From: Heterodera schachtii
Taxonomy: Eukaryota > Nematoda > Chromadorea > Rhabditida > Heteroderidae
Reading direction: 5' to 3'
Length of the DNA stretch: 64,000 bases
NCBI GenBank assembly: GCA_023374025.1
Contig: SIJG01000006.1
Span: forward strand, 821,814 to 885,813
In this document: positions 34,957 through 44,778 of the stretch, piece after piece
How positions within the stretch are numbered: position 1 is the stretch's first letter
Layout of the letters: the number at the start of each line of letters is the position of its first letter
Notes under the pieces: generated by a model
Told to the model about the DNA's origin: nothing
Database searches by the model: none
The model's input: the letters and a program-made list of their open reading frames with translations, nothing else
Translations under genes and position numbers: made by a program

Positions 34957-37900
34957 ATGGATTTGAATATTTCGCCAACGCTTGAGGACCCAAACGCTTC
35001 GTTGGTTGACAATGAGCAGACTGCCGATGAAAAAATAGAGAAGCCTAACAGTTCAGCAAACGTTTCATTCTCCAATGTCACCGACAAATTCCGTGCCCAC
35101 CCCGTGGAGAAGGTCGGCAGTCCGATCACAATCAATCAGTCCATTTCGGACCCGACCACGGAGCTGACTGAGGAGGACATTTTCCGCATGAAATCGATGT
35201 CCATTGAACAGAACGGGTGGAAAAACGGTAAATGAAATGCGATTAATTGGTCATTTCAAACTGAATTATTATAAAATTGAATAGAAAATGGAGACTTTAA
35301 TTTTTAAACATTCCTAAGAAAAATATTCGAAAAAATTTAAAAATTCTCTACTTGCCCCCCTCTTTTAGGCCCTTGTGCCAGCGAATTGCAATCCGCCGTC
35401 TCGCAGGTCGACTCGGCCTCCAATTACATCGCCGATGATGGGGAACAGCAAAGTGACGAGCAGCAACAAACGGAGGACGAGGGATCGGAAGAAGAGGGGA
35501 ACGCAGCGGAAGAGGCGGAGGAGGACGAGGAAGACGATGAGGAGGAGGAAGAAGAGGGCCAGGCCGGGCCAACATCCTTCGAAGCGATGGCTCGCAGTTT
35601 GGTGCGCCGATACTACGTGGACTCCAAGGTTTGCGGCCAAACTTTTTTGCTGGCGGTGGGACTAGAGACCGAACTTTAAAAAAAACCGTCATTGGGAATC
35701 CGGTCAGGATTGGATTACCGAGATTCCAATCCCGCTTTTGTCGGACTTCTGATCCCGACATTTTTTCAAAGAGGGGCGGGATGCTGCCATCCAGTTTAGG
35801 TGCAACCATCCCATGGTACCCTTTTTTTGCTCAAACAATTAATTAAGTCGAAAATTTCCTGCGCTATTTTTCAAACTTACAAACTTAAATAGAGTAAATC
35901 GATAGTGTGGCTGTGGTTTTCTCATAACTTGTTAAGATAAATGACAAAAATTAAAAATAAACAAACCGTTTTTAGGTGTATCTCTGCGATGGCTATGCAT
36001 TCGGGCGAAACCGTGCCAAAAGTCCGGTTCTCAACCGAGACACGGGTAATTCCCTTTTGCTTTTGTTTACAATTTGATTGTTTTTGTTAAAATTCAGTGA
36101 CCGTTTTGAACTATCCCTTCGAGCCGGTCACAATTCCGCCGGGCATCGATTCGGACGAATTTCGACGAGCATTCAGCGCAGCGCAATTGTATTTGGTTGG
36201 CACGGCACATTTCAGGTTCCTTGCCATATCTTTTCGCCGAAATTACCTTTTTTGACTACTTTTGATTATACAAACTCTCATTAGATGGTCAGGGTGAATT
36301 ATGGGTTGACGGGCATTTCTAAACATTTCTTGGTATCGTCCGACAATCTTAACAAAATAGGTCCCGACTATCCATGGTGTTTCGGGATTGAATCGTAGTG
36401 GCCAATAGCCATCACGCGCTTTTCGATGCCATTTCAACCACTTTTTCAGCAAGGAAAGCTGCCGTGATGTGATGCAAACGGTGCTGGAGACCCAGCCCGA
36501 CTTTGTGATGGTCGAACTGTGCTCTTCGCGCATCCAAATTCTGTCCATGGACGAGCAGACACTGCTCAGAGAGGCGCAGGCACTCACACGCCAAAAAATA
36601 CTGACAATCATCAGAGAGGTGAAAGAAGTTTCAGAAACTAACAATGACAGCTAAAGTCGAATTGAGCATTTTTTCTAATTTAATCGACGAATTGCCAGTA
36701 AATACTAATGACAATAGGCATGCATATTACGACTTTTGTTAGACAAGTTTCGCATTGAATTCAATTTTAACAATCAAAAACTGATGGATTTCCATTTTTT
36801 GTTGGCGTTCGGATTTTTGAATATATCAAAATTAAAGTCATTTTTTGATTTAAACTCGGAAAATTCTTATTTTAGCTCTCACAAAATCCAATACACCGGT
36901 GCCAATTTTAGTCAAAATAGTCCGGTCGTACAAAAATATTTTTGTTGTGAACATTGGACGTGACTTACTACCCATTCGTCTGCACAACTAACTGTTGCTT
37001 TTCCCCGTCCGCTTTCAGAATGGACTGGCCCAGGGTCTGCTGCAAGTGCTGCTGTTGTCCCTGTCCGCCCACATCACCCAACAGTTGGGCATGGCGCCCG
37101 GCGGCGAATTCCGCGCCGCGCACGCCGCCTCCAAATTGGTGCCCGGTTGCGGTGTCATCCTCGGCGACCGGCCGCTCAATGTGACGCTGCAACGCGCGCT
37201 CAGCGCTTTGAGCATCTTCCAACGCATGAAATTTTTCTTCCACTTGACCGTCTCGCTGGGCATGGAAATTGAGTGAGTGAACGGTGGGGAAATGTTGGAA
37301 CAATTAATTGATGGAATGTAATATTGGGGAGTTTTGGAATTCGTTGAATCAAAAATAGCTTTATTATTTAAAAAAGGCCTCCCAATTCCCTTTCATTGAC
37401 AGTGAGGCCGAAGTTGAACGCTGCAAGAACATGGACATGTTGGAAGAGATGCTCCAACAGATGGCCGGCGAATTTCCGCAAGTGTCGCGCATTTTGGTGG
37501 ACGAAAGAGACCAGTGAGTTCACACAATACTAATAATATAATAACATTGAAATTGTTATCATTATTATTTTTAAAATTTGTATTCAACATTGGTATAACT
37601 CTTTAATTACTCAGAATTTAAACACTAATTGGGGTGATAATTAAGAATTTGTTGTTCATTTTTGTCCCCAATTAACAACAAAAGCCTTCCTTAGGTATAT
37701 GACCCAAGTGTTGCACTCGCTGCTCCAACGGAGCACCATGGAGAAACTGTACGCAAGCAAAAAGTGCAACGGTCTGTCTGTTTTTTGATGCGCTTTCGCT
37801 AAATGTTCGGCATTTTCAATGCTTTTTTGTGTTTTAGCGTTTTGAGCCGGCCAGTATTGTCGCAGTCGTCGGCATGGGTCACGTGGCCGGCATTCGTGCG

Positions 37901-38124
37901 AATTGGACCAAGCACATCGACTCCACCTCTCTCTTGACGTACTTGACACTTTTGTGTGACTCCCAATTCATTTAAAACTGTTTTTAAGCGTGCCACGTCC
38001 CTCGATGAAATCGCGCATTTTCAAGTCGGCACTGAAGTTGGCCTTTTTCGGAGTGCTCAGCTACGGCGCGTGGCGACTGGGCTGTTCAGTGGTCCGAACG
38101 ATTCGGGGACTGCCAGCCAATTAG
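34957..38124 (+). CDS. TRABD: TraB-domain protein (TRABD)
   Basis: A eukaryotic TraB/PrgY family member. The first exons are 34957-35227, 35369-35628 and 35976-36045, with continuous phase, then 36098 onward. The N-terminal 170 residues are disordered, with a strongly acidic Glu/Asp run (about 35,480-35,560). The TraB domain opens with QLYLVGTAHFS, continues KESCRDVMQTVLETQPDFVM and ELCSSRI, then NGLAQGLLQVLLLSLSAHIT, the conserved GGEFRAAHAAS and LGDRPLNVTLQRAL blocks, and VAVVGMGHVAGI, giving both conserved GxxH-type motifs. A C-terminal hydrophobic segment (LKLAFFGVLSYGAWRLGC) would anchor it in a membrane, as in animal TRABD. It ends RTIRGLPAN. The biochemical function of the family is not settled. 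Confidence 0.9.
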
Positions 38125-39567
38125 AAGAACAATTGATAAATGAGCAGTGCCCTTTGCTTTTCTGACTTCTCTATTTGTGTTCGTTTGTCTTTTCCTCACG
38201 CCTCTCTTTCTCTGTTTGTACTCTCTTTTCTATGTTCCTTCGTGTTTTCCTTTTAAAAAGCACAGGACAACCTTTTTTTTTGTATTTTAATGCAAATTTC
38301 GGCGCTAGTTTAAAAGTGGCAAATCTTAGGTTTTACTTAAATCAAAGGAAGGAAACTTTTTTTATAAACTATTGTCTAGTCCTGTAAACTAACTTGTTCC
38401 TGGGAGTTTTATGGGGTCGTTGCTCATAAACCTCACCTCCATTTCGTAGGGATCTGGAATTCATCGGCATGGATGTTAGTTGTTAGATTCGGCATCAGCG
38501 ACCCCTAAAACTCGAGAACAATTTTCAGTTTTTATTATCACTGAAAGATTACAAAACAAGGGTCCCCCCCCCATTTGGTTTTAAATAAATATCACAGATT
38601 TGCATTAGTAAATATGATGGTGCATTATTTGTATGCTTGGAATAAAACTGTTTGAATTTCAATTTAAATTATTCTATCCGGGTTGCAATTTCAAAAATCC
38701 AGAATTCGAACAAGTCAAGAACTCAAACTTTTTCAGATTTTAGCTTAAAACTTTACGGAATTAGGCCTTTTTTTGCGGGACGAGATTCCACGGATTAGTC
38801 CCGCATCGTTAATTGTGCCCTAAGTTTCAATTGGCTGTGCCATCGAACAGAGACGAGATTTTCACCTTTTCTTCTTCTGTTGCTGTTCAACTGATTTTGC
38901 GTTTTTCTTTGTGCCTTTTTGACACTGAAAATGGTCGGGAATAAAGATTGTGGTAAATGAACAACAGTCTTTTAAGACAGCAAAAAATGGAGGGGGGCGG
39001 ATTGTGAAGTGAACGAAAAATGGAAAAATGTATAATGCAAAAATAAATAATAAGTATTTGAAAAGTGGCCGTCGTTCGTCTCTCCGTTCAAAATCTGCTG
39101 TCCTTGCCATTTAGTGCATTTGAATCGATTTTGGAGAATAAAGTGGATTTTGTGAAAAACAAAATTTTAGTTTTTGTTCGAGTTCGGGTCAGGAGTTCAG
39201 AATTGGCCAATACTGTTGTTAGATTAGTCATAAGTGGCCCTGAAAACTGCAGTAAAGGAGTTTTTCACGACTTTTCAAATTTTATTTCTCGAAAATAGGT
39301 GGTTTGGCATTTTGCCATCCCTTTTATACCCCTTCCTCCATAAAATCGGGAGACAACTTCTTTAAAGTCGCATTCTCGATTCATTGTGTATAAAGGCAGA
39401 GCTTTTCTCTTCCTTTTCACATTCGCTACGAAAAATTTTTTGTCAAAGAATTTTTCTCATCTAAGATTTGCCTTTTCGATTTGCTTTTTTTTCCAGTTGC
39501 CCAATTTGCTCTTTTCTCCCTGTTGTCCAATTTGTTCTCTCCCAATTGTCCAATTTGCTCTCTTCCA
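38125..39567. other. Intergenic, no gene seen
   Basis: AT-rich sequence with a CT-rich patch at 38,190-38,260 and repeated CCAATTTGCTCT-type words at about 39,500-39,566, just before the next start. No convincing coding exon was found on either strand. Confidence 0.45.
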
Positions 39568-39804
39568 ATGGATGCTCTTCTCATTTTTGGCTCTGGGTGT
39601 ATTATTGGGGGAATCATTGTAAGATTTTTTTTTTAATTTGGTTCAAACATTTTATTGTGTTCCCTTAAGGTTTACATCGCAATGACTTCGCCGACTTCTA
39701 CAAAAGAAAAACAGGAGCAGCAGAAGAAGAACAGCACCAGCAACACTAAGAGTGACTACGTTCAAGGCGGCCAGCAGAAAAAATCGACCCGCATGGGTAC
39801 TTAG
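39568..39804 (+). CDS. Small signal-anchor protein, unknown
   Basis: Two exons, about 39,568-39,617 (donor ATT|GTAAGA) and 39,671-39,804 (acceptor CTTAAG), join in phase. The product is about 60 residues. It has an N-terminal hydrophobic, Gly-rich segment (MDALLIFGSGCIIGGIIVYI) followed by a polar Lys/Gln/Ser tail (STKEKQEQQKKNSTSNTKSD) ending KKSTRMGT. The pattern is that of a small tail-out membrane protein. Without the upstream exon the hydrophobic part is lost. No family is recognised. Confidence 0.55.
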
Positions 39805-40204
39805 GAAAGAATGATGTTAATGATCAATTAGTGATCAACATATTTGTTGTGTTTATTTTTGTTAAATAAACAAATTTAACTATTTGCGAGGTGTGGGGGG
39901 GGGGGGAGGGGTGGGTTAGGGAGGAGCTTGCGATAGGTGAAATTTAAGTAATCGACCATCTTAATATCTGCCTGTATCGACCCCCCGCCCTTTTTTTTGT
40001 TGCTGTGCCATCCGATATTCCGGTTTTGCATACTTTTGAACGTTTTTTTTTCTGCTCATCGCAGCATTTTTCGAACGCAAAATAAGGGAGTCGAACGTTG
40101 AAAAAAGAATTTGTCAACTTTTATGGCAAAGTTTCTGACTGACAGATCCCCGTAAATTAAAAAACAAGACTTTTATGCATCGATTTGGAAATCATGAAGA
40201 ATGG
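39805..40204. other. 3' flank with poly-G, no gene seen
   Basis: Contains a G-rich run at 39,894-39,920 and otherwise AT-rich sequence. No coding potential. Confidence 0.4.
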
Positions 40205-41590
40205 GGTCTCCTTTATTATTTCGGGATAAAACCCAGGGCCCCTAACGTACAACACATACAAGGGGTGTCTCTAGACACTCACCCCTCGGTAATCGTACGC
40301 TTTACTGGTCCCACAAAAAAATAAGGTGAAAAAAGGAATTTCAAGCTTTTTTTGTTGTGCATTCAGGGGTTTTCACAGGCGCTGATCATGAATATACATC
40401 CATTTCGACCTTTTTTGAATCCAGAACTCGAATTCGTAACAATTTTGTAAAAATTTTCTCAACACCGCCAAAACTCAACAGGTTTTAAATAAATGGCGCA
40501 TAGTTCCTTTTTCCGTGTCATTTTTCCTTGCTTAACTAACGTGGAAAAAAAGTAGGGGGGAGGGTGATCGAACCGATCCCTTCGGACCAAGGGCCTAAAA
40601 TGGCTAAAAATAGGGGACCCCCTCCATTGTTAACAAATTCCACTCAAATTTTGAAAATTTATCTAAGAATTTGTCGTGTCTTTGGTTTTAATCAAGTTCA
40701 TATTTTTCAACGAAAACAACACAAAACGCTTAAATCCACCTTTTTGATCAATTGTTAAACGATAAAAGAACATATTATTCCAAAGAATATGCCGCCATAC
40801 AAAATGTATAAGTCAATAACAAACACTCATTATCCGGTCAACAATTGATGAAAAGGTTACCCGATATTTGCATCCAGGGACAGTCCCAGGGGGGAGGGTA
40901 CGCATGGCACTTGCGGCACTTACCCCCTCCCCCCAAGAAGCCCCCGAATAATAGTTTTGTTGAAAATTTTCGATTTTCCTTTCCAAGACCTATTTCAAAA
41001 TATTTCACAAAATTTTTCTGAAAATCCACAAAATCACTAATATTTTAGGTGAAAAATATCCACAAAACTTTCTCCCCGGTATCGCCGGACCTCCTCCCCC
41101 CCCCCCCCTGTTGGCCAAAGGTTTTTTGAATAAAGGGCCAATGTCCAAAATCGGGTTTGACTTTTCTATCTTAGAGTTCATAAACAGCATAAACTTAAGA
41201 AAATATAGTCTCTAGTTTTAGGAACACTAATTCTGTTGCTTGAATAATGATTATTTTTCAAAATTTTGCTAACGAAGCAAATTATTGGTCGTAATCACTT
41301 TCTATCACTTAATTAAAACAGTTTATGTTCTTAGGATTGAAAAAAATTCAAATTTAAGTCCTATTTTGATATAGTAACAATGTCCGGGGCGCAAATGTCT
41401 GTTCACGAGTCAAAATGGTTGTTTTTAGCACTTTGTATTGTTTTCGTTGAAAAACAAGGAATTAATAAAATCAAAGACTCGATAAATTCTTAGATGATGT
41501 CATAAGACCAAACTGATGAAAAATTCGAGATCAGCGCCACCCCCCCCAAACCCCAAGGTTGGTGTTTTTATCCCGAAATAATAAAGAAGA
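40205..41590. mobile_element. Degenerate fold-back element with TTATTATTTCGGGATAAAA ends
   Basis: CTTTATTATTTCGGGATAAAA at 40,211 faces TTTTATCCCGAAATAATAAAG ending at 41,586. Inside, TTATCTAAGAATTTGTCG (40,660) faces CGATAAATTCTTAGATGATG (41,481), and CAACGAAAACAACAC (40,717) faces its inverse at 41,440-41,455, so the arms are long but eroded. A poly-C tract and a CGGTATCGCCGGACC fragment lie at 41,078-41,110. Non-coding. Confidence 0.6.
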
Positions 41591-41934
41591 ATATGTGACC
41601 GCAAATTTTTCATGATTACTCAACTTTGTGAAATTTCCAAAAGCATTAAATTTTATAATTTTTCCCTTCGGCGTGCCCGGGTTCCCAAATTAAAAAATAT
41701 ATAAGTCGCCGTAGTCTTTTTGGTGTTATGAGGTTAGTCAAAAAACAATCAAATGAAATAAATTTTTGATTTCCTCTGTACATAATTTTTTTTGAAGATT
41801 AACGAAATTTTTTGAATTTTGCAGACTAATTGAGAATACATAGCGGGCTGTTGAATTATAATTATATAAAAATTTTAAAATTTGGTTGATGAAAATGTGA
41901 ATCTTTACAAATTTCGTTAAGAATTCAAAAAAAA

Positions 41935-42070
41935 TATATATATATATATATATTCCCGGCGAATCCTATCGGCACCAGTGAACTTTTGCTCCCCTTGTTC
42001 CGCAAAATTTTTCTTGGAAAAAACGCGTCGCAAAAAAGCGGGTTGAAGGGCAAAGGATTTACATGGCTGG
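41935..42070. repeat. TATCGGCACC palindrome-family copy with downstream poly-C
   Basis: A (TA)n run (41,936-41,952) leads into CCCGGCGAATCCTATCGGCACC, then AACTTTTGCTCC...GGAAAAAACGCGTCGC. The latter parallels the sequence after the same motif at 13,851 (TTTTTTGGAAAAACCGCCGC). It is therefore a fragment of a dispersed family, not unique DNA. Confidence 0.55.
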
Positions 42071-42159
42071 AGGACTTCGTAAATTTTGGTCGGACTCCGA
42101 CCCCCCCCCCCCTTCCCCGGACGTTCGTATGGAGTCAGCAGGTCGACCCCCTTCACCTA

Positions 42160-42830
42160 CTACTCGGAAGTATTTACTGTAATACAAAAAGAGGGAATGC
42201 TTCCATGGAATACAACAAAAGAGGGATCATTACTGCACTACAAAAAGAGGGGTTGCTGTTAGTAATGAAAAAAGGTCGCTTCTACGGTAATACAAAAAGG
42301 GGGGTGTTACTGTAATACAAAAAGAGGAATCGCATTACTGTAATGCAAAAAGAGGGACGCTTCTATGGAATACAACAAAAAGAGGGAGCATTACTGCACT
42401 ACAAAAAGAGGGGTTGCTGTTAGTAATGAAAAAAGGTCGCTTCTACGGTAATACAAAGAGGGGGGTGTTACTGTAATACAAAAAGAGGAATCGCATTACT
42501 GTAATGCAAAAAGAGGGACGCTTCTATGGAATACAACAAAAAGAGGGAGCATTACTGCACTACAAAAAGAGGGGTTGCTGTTAGTAATGAAAAAAGAGGG
42601 GCGCTTCTACGGTAATACAAAAAGGGGGGTGTTACTGTAATACAAAAAGAGGAATCGCATTACTGTAATGCAAAAAGAGGGACGCTTCTATGGAATACAA
42701 CAAAAAGAGGGAGCATTACTGCACTACAAAAAGAGGGGTTGCTGTTAGTAATGAAAAAAGAGGGGCGCTTCTACGGTAATACAAAAAGGGGGGTGTTACT
42801 GTAATACAAAAAGAGGGATCCATTAACCAC
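42160..42830. repeat. Satellite, about 165-bp period, about 4 copies
   Basis: The block from CGCTTCTACGGTAATAC recurs at about 42,274, 42,438, 42,603 and 42,769, giving a period near 165 bp. Each unit is itself a run of 20-30 bp sub-repeats of the form ACTGTAATACAAAAAGAGGG, with variants such as TGGAATACAACAAAAAGAGG and AGTAATGAAAAAAG. It is a higher-order repeat on a small scale. No long reading frame persists across copies. Confidence 0.85.
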
Positions 42831-42839
42831 TATTGATAA

Positions 42840-43315
42840 AAAAAATTTTGTCTTGACAAAAATTTTTATGGGTTTACGAAATTTTTTCAAAAAGACCTGC
42901 TCTGTCGCCCCCGCATAAGACGCCATCGCCGGAGGGGTCGTCGCGTTGATGCTGCTTCTGCTGCCGCAGCTGCTCCAACCGCAAATGTTGTTGCTGCTGG
43001 ATGCAGTATTGTTGTCGGAGTCAACACACCACCGCCACAGAAGCATTAGTCGATGCCGCAAAAAGCCGCTCCTGAAAAAAAAGCAAAGGATTAAAAGCTT
43101 CTTGGTCAACCAGTCCGTCTGCTTAATTGGCCAATTAACTCTAATTGACGCCCTGCGTCAGCAACACTTTACCGCCCAAATTTGAAGAGCAGACCGCCTC
43201 AGGGCTCACAATCAGCACGGAGTGATTAAATTAATAATTTTAATTAATAATTTTAATTAATATTTAATTATCTGTAATTTATTTAAAAAGAAATTAGACA
43301 TTAATTAATGATAAG
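42840..43315. other. Possible single minus-strand exon, unresolved
   Basis: On the minus strand, a good acceptor (TTTTTTTTTCAG, about 43,075) and donor (GAGCAG|GTCTTT, about 42,898) bound a block with one open frame, containing NNTASSSNNICGWSSCGSRS. No neighbouring exon or domain supports it, and a nearby open stretch (43,139-43,222) ends in a stop. I treat it as unresolved; it may be a decayed exon. Confidence 0.2.
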
Positions 43316-43676
43316 AATTATATAAAAGTTGGGTCGCTCCCCTCGGCACATCCCAAAAATTTTTTTTCACTAAATGTAAGAATGGCACTCAAAACATACA
43401 AGGATAAACGGAAAAAATTAAAGGTCAGGCATTTTTGGCTGAATAGTAGCCCAAAAAATCGATGACAAATAAACATATGGAAAAAGGAGGGTTGGGGGAG
43501 GGGGGGGGGGGGGCTAGCATAGGAATTTTCTTCTTTTGGAGAAATTTGTGGTGTAATGTTGTGTGATCTTCGAGGCTATTAATCCTCGCCTCTCTCTCTC
43601 TCTCTCTTACACACTCTCTCTCTGTTTTCCTTCGTCGGCATATGTGCGCTGTTTACTTTTTGTCCCAGAAGGCACC
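43316..43676. repeat. Direct duplication, copy A
   Basis: From AATTATATAAAAGTTGGGTC to TTTTTGTCCCAGAAGGCA this segment is repeated almost base for base at 44,189-44,778. It includes a poly-G tract and a short CT run. No gene. Confidence 0.85.
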
Positions 43677-44188
43677 AACTACATAGGTAATTAAACACTC
43701 AAAGTATAAACAGACACACATACATATCACACACACACGCATGGCACGCTCATGATCAATGACCAAATTAATGTGAAATAGGAAAGATTAGCAGAAAAAA
43801 TCGATTCAAGTGATAAACAGCTGAAGGCTTTATGGTATACTGTATGTTAGCAAAAAGTTTTCCAATTCAAAAGGACCTCATTTTTTCGGCTCCTTTGAAA
43901 ATGAAATCGAAGTTTGTCCTATTAAATGTAAAAACGAAGTCCGAGTATTTCGGCAAAGACTTGTGGTATTATCGGGTCCAGAAAAGCCGAATCCGGATCC
44001 AAGTTTGGTGTTCTTATCCTTATTGTGCCCCCTCTAAAATTAAAAAAAAAATTTTTATGGTAATTTTAGGCGCTGAAAATGAACGGAAATATGACATGTC
44101 TGACTGAAGAATTTTTCCGGGAAAGAGCTTATAATTTAGAATATTAAAATAAAAATATTTCGATATTCTTTAAAAAAAAATTTACATA

Positions 44189-44778
44189 AAATTATATAAA
44201 AGTTGGGTCGCTCCCCTCGGCACATCCCAAAAATTTTTTTTCACTAAATGTAAGAATGGCACTCAAAACATACAAGGATAAACGGAAAAGATTAAAGGTC
44301 AGGCATTTTTGGCTGAATAGTAGCCCAAAAAATCGATGACAAATAAACATATGGAAAAAGGAGGGTTGGGGGAGGGGGGGGGGGGGGGGGGCTAGCATAG
44401 GAATTTTCTTCTTTTGGAGAAATTTGTGGTGTAATGTTGTGTGATCTTCGAGGCTATTAATCCTCCTATTAATCCTCGCCTCTCTCTCTTACACACGCAC
44501 ACACACACTCTCTCTCCCCTTCTCTCTCTTTCTCCCCTTCTCTCTCTCTCTCCCCTTCTCTCTCTCCCCTTCTCTCTCTCTCTCTCCCCTTCTCTCTCTC
44601 CCCTTCTCTCTCTCTCTCTCTCCCCTTCTCTCTCTCTCTCTCTCTCTCCCCTTCTCTCTCTCTCTCTCTCCCCTTCTCTCTCTCCCCTTCTCGCTCTCTC
44701 TCTCTCTCTCTTATACACTCTCTCTCTGTTTTCCTTCGTCGGCATATGTGCGCTGTTTACTTTTTGTCCCAGAAGGCA
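44189..44778. repeat. Direct duplication, copy B, with expanded CT tract
   Basis: This second copy of the 43,316-43,676 segment matches at both ends, but its internal CT run has grown to about 230 bp of CTCTCCCCTTCT-type repeats (44,480-44,715) and the poly-G tract is longer. Between the copies (43,970-44,015) lies a solo fragment of the GGACCCGG element (GGGTCCAGAAAAGCCGAATC). Confidence 0.85.

Noticed and set aside
42771..43185. Frames with Ser/Cys/Trp on minus or Leu-rich on plus strand; one frame weakly resembled a trypsin CGG motif
   Set aside because: The trypsin-like frame is closed by stops on both sides and lacks His, Asp and Ser motifs; kept only as an unresolved exon.
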